A stretch of 27,034 nt of DNA, taken from positions 23,376 to 50,409 of the forward strand of contig DKUJ01000017.1 of assembly GCA_002490635.1 (NCBI GenBank), given 5' to 3'. A model generated the notes under the pieces. It was not told where the DNA came from and made no database searches. It saw nothing but the letters and a program-made list of their open reading frames with translations. The translations under genes and the position numbers were made by a program. The DNA comes from Porphyromonadaceae bacterium UBA7207. GTDB lineage: Bacteria > Bacteroidota > Bacteroidia > Bacteroidales > Muribaculaceae. Positions within the stretch are counted from its first letter, which is position 1; each line of letters starts with the position of its first letter. Positions 7,578-15,248 of this stretch are shown one piece after another.

Positions 7578-8345
7578 CTAAAAAGCCGTTCCCACAATAG
7601 GCTCCGGGCGCCATGGCGAAAGCAGCCACACAATGAGCAGAATCATCACTGCCAGGGTTATGGCCACAAGGATGAAGAAACGCTTCTGGCTGCGTCCCTC
7701 GAGTGCGAGATGCAGCTGCGCCAGGTCGCGGAAACGGTGCGAGCGGTCGGTGGCCGTGCAACGGCGGACAACACGGCGCAGCACTGGGTCGCCACTGCCC
7801 ACGGCATCGAGAGCCTCCTTAAGAACCTTGCCGTAGTTGTAGATATCGTCGGCCACTTCGCGGCGACTCAGCGAGGGTCGCTGTTCGAAGCCCACGTCGA
7901 TAAGTTTCAGATTGCCGATATTTTCGGTGAATATTATATTTTCCGGTCTCAGCGGAGGATGGACGATGTGGTTCGCCTGAATATACTCCAGGGCATTGAC
8001 AAGCTGGTGCCTCATCTGGCTTATATGGGCCACGGTAACGCGGCCCTGGTCGATGAGCTTCCGCAGGCTGTCGCCATAGACGTCGTCGGTCACGATGCAT
8101 CGCCCCAGACCGGGGATTTCCTCGAAATCGTTAATCATAACGATGTTCGGATGCGCCAGATTATAGCGAGTGTCGAACTCCTTCTCGATCATGGCCCTGT
8201 ACTCGGGCATGTCGCGGAACTCTGGCTTCAGGGTCTTTATCATCACCCATTTGCCGAATTTCTTTGCGGTGTAGACATCGTAGAATTCCTCATCCCACTC
8301 GGGAAGAAGTTCCACGTCGGTCCAGCGGGAAGTCTGCTCGTCCAT
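7578..8345 (-). CDS. Tail-anchored protein kinase homologue, probable pseudokinase
   Basis: The 255-residue protein has a kinase-like domain (about 20-215) and one C-terminal membrane helix (about 223-241), leaving only a short tail outside. Kinase landmarks are recognisable: V-M-I-K with Lys37, a helix-C-like E-K-E-F at 54-57, H-P-N-I-V at 65-69, the loop H-P-P-L-R-P-E-N at 129-136, D-V-G at 150-152 and D-I-Y-N-Y-G at 167-172. The catalytic Asp of H-R-D is Pro131 here, the Gly-rich loop is not recognisable, and only about 14 residues separate D-V-G from D-I-Y, so the activation segment and A-P-E motif are missing. It may therefore bind nucleotide or partners without phosphotransfer. It sits 9 bp after the GH13 gene and before the GNAT gene. 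Confidence 0.82.
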   Translation of the reverse strand: MDEQTSRWTDVELLPEWDEEFYDVYTAKKFGKWVMIKTLKPEFRDMPEYRAMIEKEFDTRYNLAHPNIVMINDFEEIPGLGRCIVTDDVYGDSLRKLIDQGRVTVAHISQMRHQLVNALEYIQANHIVHPPLRPENIIFTENIGNLKLIDVGFEQRPSLSRREVADDIYNYGKVLKEALDAVGSGDPVLRRVVRRCTATDRSHRFRDLAQLHLALEGRSQKRFFILVAITLAVMILLIVWLLSPWRPEPIVGTAF

Positions 8346-8354
8346 ATTTCTAAG

Positions 8355-9764
8355 TTATTTATTGGAAGTGAGCACCTGGAATTGTCCGGGAGCGAAAGAG
8401 GTCATAATCGAGGCTGGCTCGCCAGTGAATACATCCACGGTTCCTGCAGGCATGAAATCAGGAAGTTCCACGGCAGCGGTATCTGTTCCGAGATTTACAA
8501 CCGCGCATGTCGCCGAATCTCCTTTCTGGCGCCTGATGGCGAACATACCGCCATCGGACCATGTTTCGACCGAGCCACCTGCCACTCCGGATGCAAGTTC
8601 CGGACGGCTATGCCTGAGGGCGTTCAGTTTCTTATAGAAATCGAAAACCGGATGGCGCGGCTCCCACTGCGGAGGTGTGTCCTTGACAAAGAATTCCAGG
8701 GCACGGTCCATGGCTGTCTCCTGGCCGGTGTAGATAAGCGGCATGCCCGGCAACACATAGGTGAGCGCGGCGAATGCGGGAGCATAGATGCCGAGACGCT
8801 CGAATTCCGTGCCTTCCCACGAGTTGAGGTCGTGGTTGGAAGTCATGTTCATAAGGAAGGCGTCGGCAGGATACTGGGTGCTCTGAAGGTTTATGAGCGA
8901 ATCGATGGCGGCGGCGGTTTTCACAGGGAAGGTGCGCGGCTGCTCTCCTTCCTTGGCAAAGGTGTACTGACCGGAAGTGGCGGCTATTTCGCTGAAAAGA
9001 TCCTTCATAGGCCAGTTGTAGGCCATATCGAAAGCATGTTCGGTGAGTTCAGGCTCTGTGGCTTCGGCGAGCATGAAAACAGGACGCTCGCCGGCGGCGG
9101 ACTGGATTGAATCGCGGGCGGCGTTCCAGAAGTCGACGGGAACCATACCTGCGACATCGCAACGGAAACCGTCGATTCCGGCCTCGCGAATCCAGTACTG
9201 CATTGCGTCTATCATCGCCAGACGCAATTCGGGTTTGCTATAGTCGAGCTGGTAAACGTCGGTCCAGTCGAAAGGACCGTACATCTGCCCGTCGTCGTCG
9301 TCGAGTCTGTAGTATTCCGGATGTTCTGTCACCCACGGATTGTCGCAGCCGGTGTGGTTGGGCACCCAGTCGATAATCACTTTCATACCGGCGGCATGCG
9401 CGGAATCCACCACGGCACGGAAGTCGTCGAGGTTGCCGAATTCGGGATTCACACCTTTGTAGTCGGCCACGGCATAATAGCTGCCCAGCTCTCCTTTGCG
9501 GTTGAGTTCGGAAATGGGATGGATGGGCATGAACCACAGTATATCGACGCCAAGCTCGGCCAGGCGTGGAATGTGGCGGGCGAATTCGCTGAAAGTCCCG
9601 CTGTCGGTGTACTGGCGGGTGTTTACCTCATAAATCACTGCGTTTGCGCTCCACGGAGCATGGGCGGCTCCCTGTGCCGATGCACTTTCCGGAGCGGTGG
9701 CCTTGTGCGAACATCCCGCAAATATTGCTGAGGCTCCGAGGACGAGGGATAGCAGGCGTTTCAT
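8355..9764 (-). CDS. GH13 alpha-amylase-family lipoprotein
   Basis: The 469-residue protein has a lipoprotein signal peptide with Cys18 (S-A-I-F-A-G-C). The (beta/alpha)8 GH13 domain follows: V-I-Y-E-V-N-T-R-Q-Y near 43-52, D-W-V-P-N-H at 132-137, the nucleophile Asp203 in G-F-R-C-D-V, the acid/base Glu234 in M-L-A-E-A, and the third Asp312 in S-N-H-D. A short all-beta C-terminal domain follows (about 390-469). It should act on alpha-glucosidic linkages in starch-like or malto-oligosaccharide substrates. The residues after Cys18 (S-H-K-A) are not acidic, so there is no clear surface-export signal and a periplasm-facing location is possible. No SusC/SusD pair is near, so this is not a classical polysaccharide utilisation locus. 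It lies between an Lrp-type regulator and the pseudokinase gene. Confidence 0.92.
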   Translation of the reverse strand: MKRLLSLVLGASAIFAGCSHKATAPESASAQGAAHAPWSANAVIYEVNTRQYTDSGTFSEFARHIPRLAELGVDILWFMPIHPISELNRKGELGSYYAVADYKGVNPEFGNLDDFRAVVDSAHAAGMKVIIDWVPNHTGCDNPWVTEHPEYYRLDDDDGQMYGPFDWTDVYQLDYSKPELRLAMIDAMQYWIREAGIDGFRCDVAGMVPVDFWNAARDSIQSAAGERPVFMLAEATEPELTEHAFDMAYNWPMKDLFSEIAATSGQYTFAKEGEQPRTFPVKTAAAIDSLINLQSTQYPADAFLMNMTSNHDLNSWEGTEFERLGIYAPAFAALTYVLPGMPLIYTGQETAMDRALEFFVKDTPPQWEPRHPVFDFYKKLNALRHSRPELASGVAGGSVETWSDGGMFAIRRQKGDSATCAVVNLGTDTAAVELPDFMPAGTVDVFTGEPASIMTSFAPGQFQVLTSNK

Positions 9765-9785
9765 AATTCCGGACTATGATTACAG

Positions 9786-10268
9786 TTATCGGCGGCCGTC
9801 GGCGTCGACGGGAATCTCGCGGTCGATGGACTTGTCGAGCGAAATCAGCGTCTCAGTGCCAGTGACTCCGGGAATCATCTGAATCTTCTTGTTAAGAAGT
9901 TCCATCAGGTGTTCGTTGTCGCGTGCGTAGAGTTTCACCAGCATTGTATAGGGTCCGGTCGTGAAGTGGCATTCCACGATTTCGGGAATCTTTTCAAGTT
10001 CGGGCACCACATCGCGATACATGGCTCCGCGTTCGAGGTTCACGCCTATGTATGTGCACGTTGCATATCCCAGGATTTTGGGATTCACCTGATAGCCCGA
10101 GCCGGTGATTACTTTCAGCTCCATCAGGCGTGCCAGACGCTGATGGATTGCCGCGCGCGACACACCGCATTCAAGAGCCACATCCTTGGAGGGGATGCGT
10201 GCGTTGTGCATAACTATTTTGAGAATCTGTCGGTCGAGTTTGTCGATTCTGTCGAGTATATTTTTCAT
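9786..10268 (-). CDS. Lrp/AsnC-family transcriptional regulator
   Basis: The 160-residue protein has the standard layout: an N-terminal winged helix-turn-helix (I-D-K-L-D-R-Q-I-L-K at 8-17, then D-V-A-L-E-C-G-V-S-R-A-A-I-H-Q-R-L at about 29-45) and a C-terminal RAM/effector domain with V-E-C-H-F-T-T-G-P-Y-T-M-L-V-K-L. These regulators form dimers and octamers and usually respond to amino acids. I chose the ATG at 10268 because M-K-N-I-L-D-R-I-D fits family N-termini; an ATG at 10292 would add eight residues. It heads the minus-strand run, 21 bp before the GH13 gene. Autoregulation is likely, because an inverted repeat brackets its promoter. The effector is unknown. Confidence 0.93.
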   Translation of the reverse strand: MKNILDRIDKLDRQILKIVMHNARIPSKDVALECGVSRAAIHQRLARLMELKVITGSGYQVNPKILGYATCTYIGVNLERGAMYRDVVPELEKIPEIVECHFTTGPYTMLVKLYARDNEHLMELLNKKIQMIPGVTGTETLISLDKSIDREIPVDADGRR

Positions 10269-10310
10269 ATTATTGATTGGTTTTTTTAACATTCAGGCAC
10301 AATCGCTATT

Positions 10311-10361
10311 GCAACAATGCTTCGTTGTGGTGCAAAATTAATCAAAAAAAAGCATTATTGC
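10311..10361. promoter_or_regulatory. Candidate Lrp/AsnC operator: long-spaced inverted repeat around the promoter
   Basis: GCAACAATGCTT at 10311-10322 and AAGCATTATTGC at 10350-10361 are inverted copies with 11 of 12 matches. Their midpoint (10336) coincides with the centre of the -7 box. Arm centres are 39 bp apart, nearly four helical turns, as expected for a protein that binds several sites on one face of the DNA. One arm lies around the predicted start of transcription, the other between the -7 and -33 positions. Autorepression by the adjacent Lrp-type protein is inferred. Confidence 0.5.
10333..10340 (-). promoter_or_regulatory. Bacteroidetes-type -7 element of the Lrp operon
   Basis: The minus strand reads TAATTTTG, a full match to the Bacteroidetes -7 consensus TAnnTTTG, about 65 bases upstream of the regulator start. 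No good -33 TTTG is found at the usual spacing, which suggests a weak or activated promoter. The surrounding DNA is very AT-rich compared with the rest of the window. Confidence 0.6.
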
Positions 10362-10419
10362 AGTTTTTGTAGCAAAAAAACAGAAAAGCATACGGTGACG
10401 GCAAGGCTTGAGCAAACGG

Positions 10420-10449
10420 CAGGAGGCCATGCCTGAACATGGCCTCCTG
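10420..10449 (-). terminator. Hairpin terminator of the efflux operon
   Basis: CAGGAGGCCATG and CATGGCCTCCTG form a perfect 12-bp stem with a 6-base loop, 30 bases after the stop of the small TPR-like gene on the minus strand. The following minus-strand bases (CCGTTTGC) are only weakly T-rich, so it is not a textbook intrinsic terminator. Its position between two same-strand operons still makes termination or 3'-end protection the best explanation. Confidence 0.65.
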
Positions 10450-10479
10450 TTACATGGCACACAGCGGATTCCGCCGTGG

Positions 10480-10731
10480 TCAGGGATTATAGAGATCGTG
10501 GTTGTAGAACTCCATCACCCTCCGTGCCTGCTCGAGGGCGATTTCACCGGGGCCTCCCGGCATTGCCTGGGCAGAGGCATTATAGGCGCTGATGGCCGCG
10601 GCGCGGTTGCCGGCCTTCCACTCAAGCCGTCCCAGAAGATAGAGAGAGTCGGCATCGGACGCTCCGGCAAGGGCTTCTCGCGCCTGGTCGAGCTGCCCTG
10701 ACTCTATGAGTTTTAAAATTTCGCTGTTCAT
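10480..10731 (-). CDS. Small TPR-like protein coupled to the efflux operon
   Basis: The 83-residue cytoplasmic protein is predicted to be all helical. It has one clear tetratricopeptide-like pair (L-Y-L-L-G-R-L-E-W-K-A-G-N-R-A-A-A-I-S-A-Y, about 31-51) preceded by a half repeat (L-I-E-S-G-Q-L-D-Q-A-R-E-A-L). It ends F-Y-N-H-D-L-Y-N-P, a pattern I recall from small conserved Bacteroidales TPR proteins, though I cannot verify that here. It has no signal peptide. The start overlaps the outer-membrane channel gene by ATGA, so it is translated with the efflux system, and a strong hairpin follows its stop. TPR proteins are protein-interaction scaffolds; a partner is not evident. It may simply be a neighbouring gene captured in the transcript. 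Confidence 0.75.
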   Translation of the reverse strand: MNSEILKLIESGQLDQAREALAGASDADSLYLLGRLEWKAGNRAAAISAYNASAQAMPGGPGEIALEQARRVMEFYNHDLYNP

Positions 10732-12125
10732 TGTTCAGTGCCGGATTCGGGGTTCCATCCACCGCCGAGAACTTTGTAAAGTTCCACGCGGGCAAGGTTT
10801 TCGTCGCGCAGGGCGTTGTTGAGATTCACTTGCGCCTCGTAGTAGCGGCGCTGTGCGTCGAGCACGTCGATGTAGGCAATCACGCCACCGTTGTACTGTG
10901 CGAATGCCAGTGTGGCGTATTTCTGCGCGGCTTCGTACAGCTCGGCTCTTCTCAGACGGCTTTCATGCGCCAGACGCAGGTTCGAGCGCGCGTCGGCCAC
11001 TTCGCTGAACGCGGTGAGCACATCCTGCTCGTATTCATATTTGGCAGCGTTGTATGCCGCTTCGGCGGCGCGGTGCCGGCGCTTGTTCTTTCCGAAATCT
11101 ATAATGGTACCGGCCACCGAGCCTATCACGTAGCTGAAAGGCGATTTGATGAACGTGGAAAGTTCGTCGTTTTCCAGACCGCCGGTCAGGCCGATGCGCA
11201 GACGGGGAAAGCGGTCGGCATACGCCACGCCTGCCTGGGCGAGAGCCTGCCTCAGACGGGCTTCGGATGCGAGCAGGTCGGGACGACGCTTAAGAAGCTC
11301 CGACGGTATTCCCGCGGGCAGTCCGGGACTGCTCATGTCCTCGAGAATAATGTGGTGCCTGGCAATCTCACTACCGGGATATTCACCGGCAAGCAGACAG
11401 ATGGCGTTCTTCACCAGCTCGAGCTGGCGCTCGATGCCTGGGATAAGAGCCGCTGTGGTATTGTATTCCACCACAGCCTGCTGATAGACGGTTTCGGGAG
11501 TCAGGCCGCCTTCATAGCGCAGTTTCGCCTTGTTGAGATTTTCCTGCCTTGTCATCAGCGTGCGCCTGGCGATGGCCAGTTCGCCGTCGAGAGCCACAAG
11601 CCTGTAGTATGCCGATGCCGTTTCGGCAATCAGCGCCACTTTCATCGCCTGTCTGTCGAATTCGGAGGCAAGATATGCCGCTTGCCCGCGCTTGCGGGCC
11701 CACGAGAGACCACCCCAGAGATCGGCCTCCCAGGCCACAGTCACTTTAAATCCGTATTCGGGGTCTCCGTTACTGCCTTCACCGTGGTAATCGTTTGTCT
11801 CATGGTCGGCATACAACTGACCGCTGACTGTCGGCGCGAGGTTGAGACGGTCGACACCGTAGAGTTGCCTTGCCTGCTCTACCCTTGCGGCGGCGGCCAT
11901 AAGGTCGCGGTTGTTCTCCAGCGTGTGCCGGATGAGCGCCACCAGTGTGGAGTCGCCGTAGAACTCCCACCACTCGCTGTCGGCAGCGCTTACGCTGTCG
12001 GCAGCGGCTGCGCCGAAAGTCTCCGGAAGATTAAGGACAGGCGGTGTGCAGTTGCGCACACCCGAGCATGCTCCCGCCAATACGAGCAGCAGGACGGACA
12101 GGACGGTTGCTGTTATCTTTTTCAT
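10728..12125 (-). CDS. Outer membrane efflux lipoprotein (NodT/OprM type)
   Basis: This is the TolC-like exit duct of a tripartite RND pump. The 465-residue protein has a lipoprotein signal with Cys20 (L-V-L-A-G-A-C). It has two repeated outer-membrane-factor halves with long helical hairpins (about 60-235 and 270-445). Typical segments are A-A-A-R-V-E-Q-A-R, W-E-A-D-L-W-G and, near the end, Y-I-D-V-L-D-A-Q-R-R-Y-Y-E-A-Q-V-N-L. Internal strand segments such as R-R-P-D-L-L-A-S-E-A-R-L also match. The start overlaps the RND gene by ATGA and the stop overlaps the small TPR-like gene. N-terminal acylation should help anchor it in the outer membrane. Length and motifs are complete, so it should be functional. 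Confidence 0.94.
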   Translation of the reverse strand: MKKITATVLSVLLLVLAGACSGVRNCTPPVLNLPETFGAAAADSVSAADSEWWEFYGDSTLVALIRHTLENNRDLMAAAARVEQARQLYGVDRLNLAPTVSGQLYADHETNDYHGEGSNGDPEYGFKVTVAWEADLWGGLSWARKRGQAAYLASEFDRQAMKVALIAETASAYYRLVALDGELAIARRTLMTRQENLNKAKLRYEGGLTPETVYQQAVVEYNTTAALIPGIERQLELVKNAICLLAGEYPGSEIARHHIILEDMSSPGLPAGIPSELLKRRPDLLASEARLRQALAQAGVAYADRFPRLRIGLTGGLENDELSTFIKSPFSYVIGSVAGTIIDFGKNKRRHRAAEAAYNAAKYEYEQDVLTAFSEVADARSNLRLAHESRLRRAELYEAAQKYATLAFAQYNGGVIAYIDVLDAQRRYYEAQVNLNNALRDENLARVELYKVLGGGWNPESGTEQ

Positions 12126-15100
12126 GATTTCCTGCGGGCCAGGCGAGCCTTGGCCTTGTCGATAAGTACAAAGAAGAAAGGAACGAACACAATACCCACT
12201 GTAATGGCCACAAGCATGCCGAAGAACACACCGGTGCCTATGTCGCGGCGGGCAGCCGAGCCCGGGCCGGTAGCAAAAAGCAGCGGCAGAAGACCGAGCA
12301 TGAATGCCAGTGAGGTCATCACAATAGGACGGAAACGCAGGCGTGCGGCTGTGAGCGCGGCAGAGGTGGCGGAAACGCCTTTCTCGACCTCCTCCTTTGC
12401 GAACTCCACAATGAGGATGGCGTTCTTGGCCACAAGGCCCACAAGCATCACCAGTCCTATCTGGAAGTACACGTTATTGTCGAGCCCGCACAGCCAGATA
12501 CCCGCATAGGCACCTACACCTGCGACAGGCAGGCTCAGAATCACCGCCAGGGGCACTGTCCAGCTTTCGTAGAGCGCGGCAAGGAAAAGGAACACGAACA
12601 CGAATGCCAGTGCGAGCACTACCATGGTATTGCCACTCTGGTGTTTCTGCTGGTACGAGAGACCAGCCCATTCCACACCGATATTGTCGGGTAGCTCCTC
12701 GCGCACAAGCCGCTCCAGGCGGGCCATGGCCTGGCCGGTACTGTAGCCCTGGGCGGCCTCGCCGCTTATTGTCGCTGAATTAAACATGTTGAAACGCTGC
12801 ACACTGCCAGGGCCGGCGGTATAGCGTGTCGTTCCCAGAGCCGACACCGGCACCATTGTGCCGTCGGAGCCTCTCACGAAAAAGAGATTGAGATTCTCCC
12901 TGCTCATACGGAACGGTGCCTCTGCCTGGATGTAGACACGGTAGATGCGGTTGAACATATTGAAGTCGTTGACATACACCGAACCGGTAAAAGCCTTCAT
13001 GGTCGAGAATATATCGCTCATGGGGATGCCCTGGAGCTGTGCGCGGTCGCGGTCGACATCGAAGAACAGCTGGGGAATCTCGTTCTGCAGCGATACCGAC
13101 AGTCCCGCGAACTCAGGACAGTTTTCGGCGGCCACACGCAGGCTGTCGACGGCGCGTTGCAGGTCGGAGTATGTGGCATCGCCGCGTGCCTCGAGAACCA
13201 TCTCGAAACCGCCGGATGTTCCCAGGCCGGGAACAATCGCCGGAGTAAAGAAGTTGGCCTTGGCCTCGGGGTATGTGGCCATTTCGGCGGCCACTCTCGC
13301 ACGCAGTTCGGCAAGGCTGTTGTTGCCTCGTTCGCCGGCAGGCTTCAGAATCACCGTAAGGGTGGAATGAGCCTGGTTTGTGCCGCTGCGGGGACTGGAA
13401 CCGGTGACGTTGAGAACATATTCCACATCGGGGTCGGCCTGCAGAAATTCTATGGCACGCTCTGTCACCTGGCGCGTACGCTCTATGGTGGCACCTTCGG
13501 GCAGTTCCAGCTCAAGGGTGAAATAGCCCTGGTCCTCGGGACTCATGAAGCTCGTAGGCAGAAGAGAGTTGGCAACGTAGATGAACACGAGCGCCACGCC
13601 GAAAGCGGCAATCATGCGTTTGGGACATGCCAACGCCTTGCGTATCATCCTGGCGTAGAAATTGTTTCCCTTTGCAAGACCGAAGTTGATAAGACGGAAG
13701 AACCGGCGTTTGCGTCCATGCGAAGGCCGCAGCAGCTTGGCACACATCACCGGCGATAGTGTGAGAGCCACCACCGTGGAAATAATCACCGATACGGCGA
13801 TGGTGATTGTGAACTGCCTGTACAGCTGCCCTGTGATACCCGGGAGGAAGCTCACAGGCACAAACACGGCGCACAGCACCAGCGACATGGCAATGAGCGC
13901 GCTGCCGAGGCCTTCCATAGCCCTGCGCGTGGCCTCCGGCGCCGGCACACGGTCGCGCTCCATTATCCTGTCGACGTTCTCCACTACCACGATGGCATCG
14001 TCGACCACAATGCCGATAGCCAGGATGAGACCAAGGAGCGTGAGCATATTCAGAGAGAAGCCGAATATAAGCATCACACCGAAGGTACCCACCAGCGAAA
14101 TGGGCACGGCGATAATCGGAATCAGAGTGGCCCGCCAGTTCTGCAACGACAGGAACACCACAAGAATCACCAGAATGAGGGCTTCCACGAACGTGCGGTA
14201 CACGTGGTGGATGGACTCGGAGATATATGTGGTCATGTCGAACGGTATCTCGTAGCTCATGCCTTCGGGGAAGTCGGCACTGATTTCCTTCATTGTCTCC
14301 TTCACCTTCTCGGCCACTTCCATGGCATTGGAGCCAGGCAGCATGCCTATTTCGAGCACTGCCGCATTGCCTCCGTTGATGCCGCTCTCAGTGGAATAGC
14401 TCGAAGCTTCCAGCGACACCCTCGCCACATCGCGCAGCCTGATGATGGAGCCATTGGCACGCGCGCGGACAACGATGTCCTCGAACTCTGTCACCGACGA
14501 CAGTCGGCCTCGGGCGATAATGGGAACGGTGATGTCGATACCGTTGGCTGGCGCCTGCCCAAGCACACCGGCGGCACTCTCGCGGTTCTGGTCCTTGAGC
14601 GCGTTCTGGATGTCCTTTACAGTAAGTCCAAGGTCGGCCAGCTTGTCGGGCTGCACGAAAATCTGCATGGCGTAGTATCGGCTTCCGACCTGGCGTATCG
14701 AACCGACTCCGGGCACACGCCGCAGAAGGTCGAGAACGTTCAGCGTGGCATAGTTGGAAAGATACACCTCGTCGAACTTGGGGTCGTTGCTCAGGATTGT
14801 TATTGTCATGAGCTTGTTGGCCGTTTCCTTCTCGACGCTGATACCGTTCTGCACCACCTCCGCCGGCAGGCGGCTCTCGGCTTTCTTGACACGGTTCTGC
14901 ACGTCCACGGCGGCAAGCTCGGGGTCGACATCGATGTCGAAAGTCACCAGCGCGGAAAAACCTCCGCTGTTCGAGCTGCTGCTGCTCATATATATCATTC
15001 CCGGTGTGCCGTTAAGCTCCTGCTCGATAGGAGTGGCGACCGCCTGCGTAACGGTGAGAGCGTCGGCGCCGGGGTATGAAGCCGACACCTTCACCACCGG

Positions 15101-15223
15101 CGGCACAATACGGGGGTACTGGTCGACCGGCAGCATGGCAAGGCCAATGCACCCCAGAATCACCACCACAATGGAGATGACGATGGAGAATACCGGATGG
15201 TCCAGGAAAAAATTCTTTTTCAT
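12122..15223 (-). CDS. RND efflux pump, HAE1/AcrB family
   Basis: The 1033-residue inner-membrane protein is full length for the hydrophobe/amphiphile efflux family. It shows the first membrane helix at about 10-30, the typical D-Q-Y-P-R-I-V-P-P start of the first periplasmic loop, and a second large loop between the two helix bundles. The proton-relay pair is Asp408-Asp409 in G-I-V-V-D-D-A-I-V-V-V-E-N, equivalent to AcrB Asp407/408. The conserved Lys in L-V-A-K-N-A-I-L-I-V-E-F is also present, about 100 residues from the end. It exports drugs, bile salts or other amphiphiles with the adaptor and outer-membrane proteins encoded on each side. Substrates cannot be predicted from sequence. It lies 25 bp after the adaptor gene and overlaps the channel gene by ATGA. 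Confidence 0.96.
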   Translation of the reverse strand: MKKNFFLDHPVFSIVISIVVVILGCIGLAMLPVDQYPRIVPPVVKVSASYPGADALTVTQAVATPIEQELNGTPGMIYMSSSSSNSGGFSALVTFDIDVDPELAAVDVQNRVKKAESRLPAEVVQNGISVEKETANKLMTITILSNDPKFDEVYLSNYATLNVLDLLRRVPGVGSIRQVGSRYYAMQIFVQPDKLADLGLTVKDIQNALKDQNRESAAGVLGQAPANGIDITVPIIARGRLSSVTEFEDIVVRARANGSIIRLRDVARVSLEASSYSTESGINGGNAAVLEIGMLPGSNAMEVAEKVKETMKEISADFPEGMSYEIPFDMTTYISESIHHVYRTFVEALILVILVVFLSLQNWRATLIPIIAVPISLVGTFGVMLIFGFSLNMLTLLGLILAIGIVVDDAIVVVENVDRIMERDRVPAPEATRRAMEGLGSALIAMSLVLCAVFVPVSFLPGITGQLYRQFTITIAVSVIISTVVALTLSPVMCAKLLRPSHGRKRRFFRLINFGLAKGNNFYARMIRKALACPKRMIAAFGVALVFIYVANSLLPTSFMSPEDQGYFTLELELPEGATIERTRQVTERAIEFLQADPDVEYVLNVTGSSPRSGTNQAHSTLTVILKPAGERGNNSLAELRARVAAEMATYPEAKANFFTPAIVPGLGTSGGFEMVLEARGDATYSDLQRAVDSLRVAAENCPEFAGLSVSLQNEIPQLFFDVDRDRAQLQGIPMSDIFSTMKAFTGSVYVNDFNMFNRIYRVYIQAEAPFRMSRENLNLFFVRGSDGTMVPVSALGTTRYTAGPGSVQRFNMFNSATISGEAAQGYSTGQAMARLERLVREELPDNIGVEWAGLSYQQKHQSGNTMVVLALAFVFVFLFLAALYESWTVPLAVILSLPVAGVGAYAGIWLCGLDNNVYFQIGLVMLVGLVAKNAILIVEFAKEEVEKGVSATSAALTAARLRFRPIVMTSLAFMLGLLPLLFATGPGSAARRDIGTGVFFGMLVAITVGIVFVPFFFVLIDKAKARLARRKS

Positions 15224-15248
15224 CGTTGGATTCGCTTGTGATGGATTA

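Noticed and set aside
5373..9110. A 1245-codon open frame on the plus strand
   Set aside because: Most of it is antisense to the GNAT, pseudokinase and GH13 genes, which have clear families. The translation is low-complexity and basic at first and shows no domain. Long shadow frames are expected in GC-rich DNA with strong third-base bias.
10731..12509. A 592-codon open frame on the plus strand
   Set aside because: It is antisense to the outer-membrane channel and the end of the RND gene; no motif, promoter or start context supports it.
14204..15079. A 291-codon plus-strand frame inside the RND region
   Set aside because: It is a shadow of the RND gene, whose Asp408-Asp409 motif and full length are clear.
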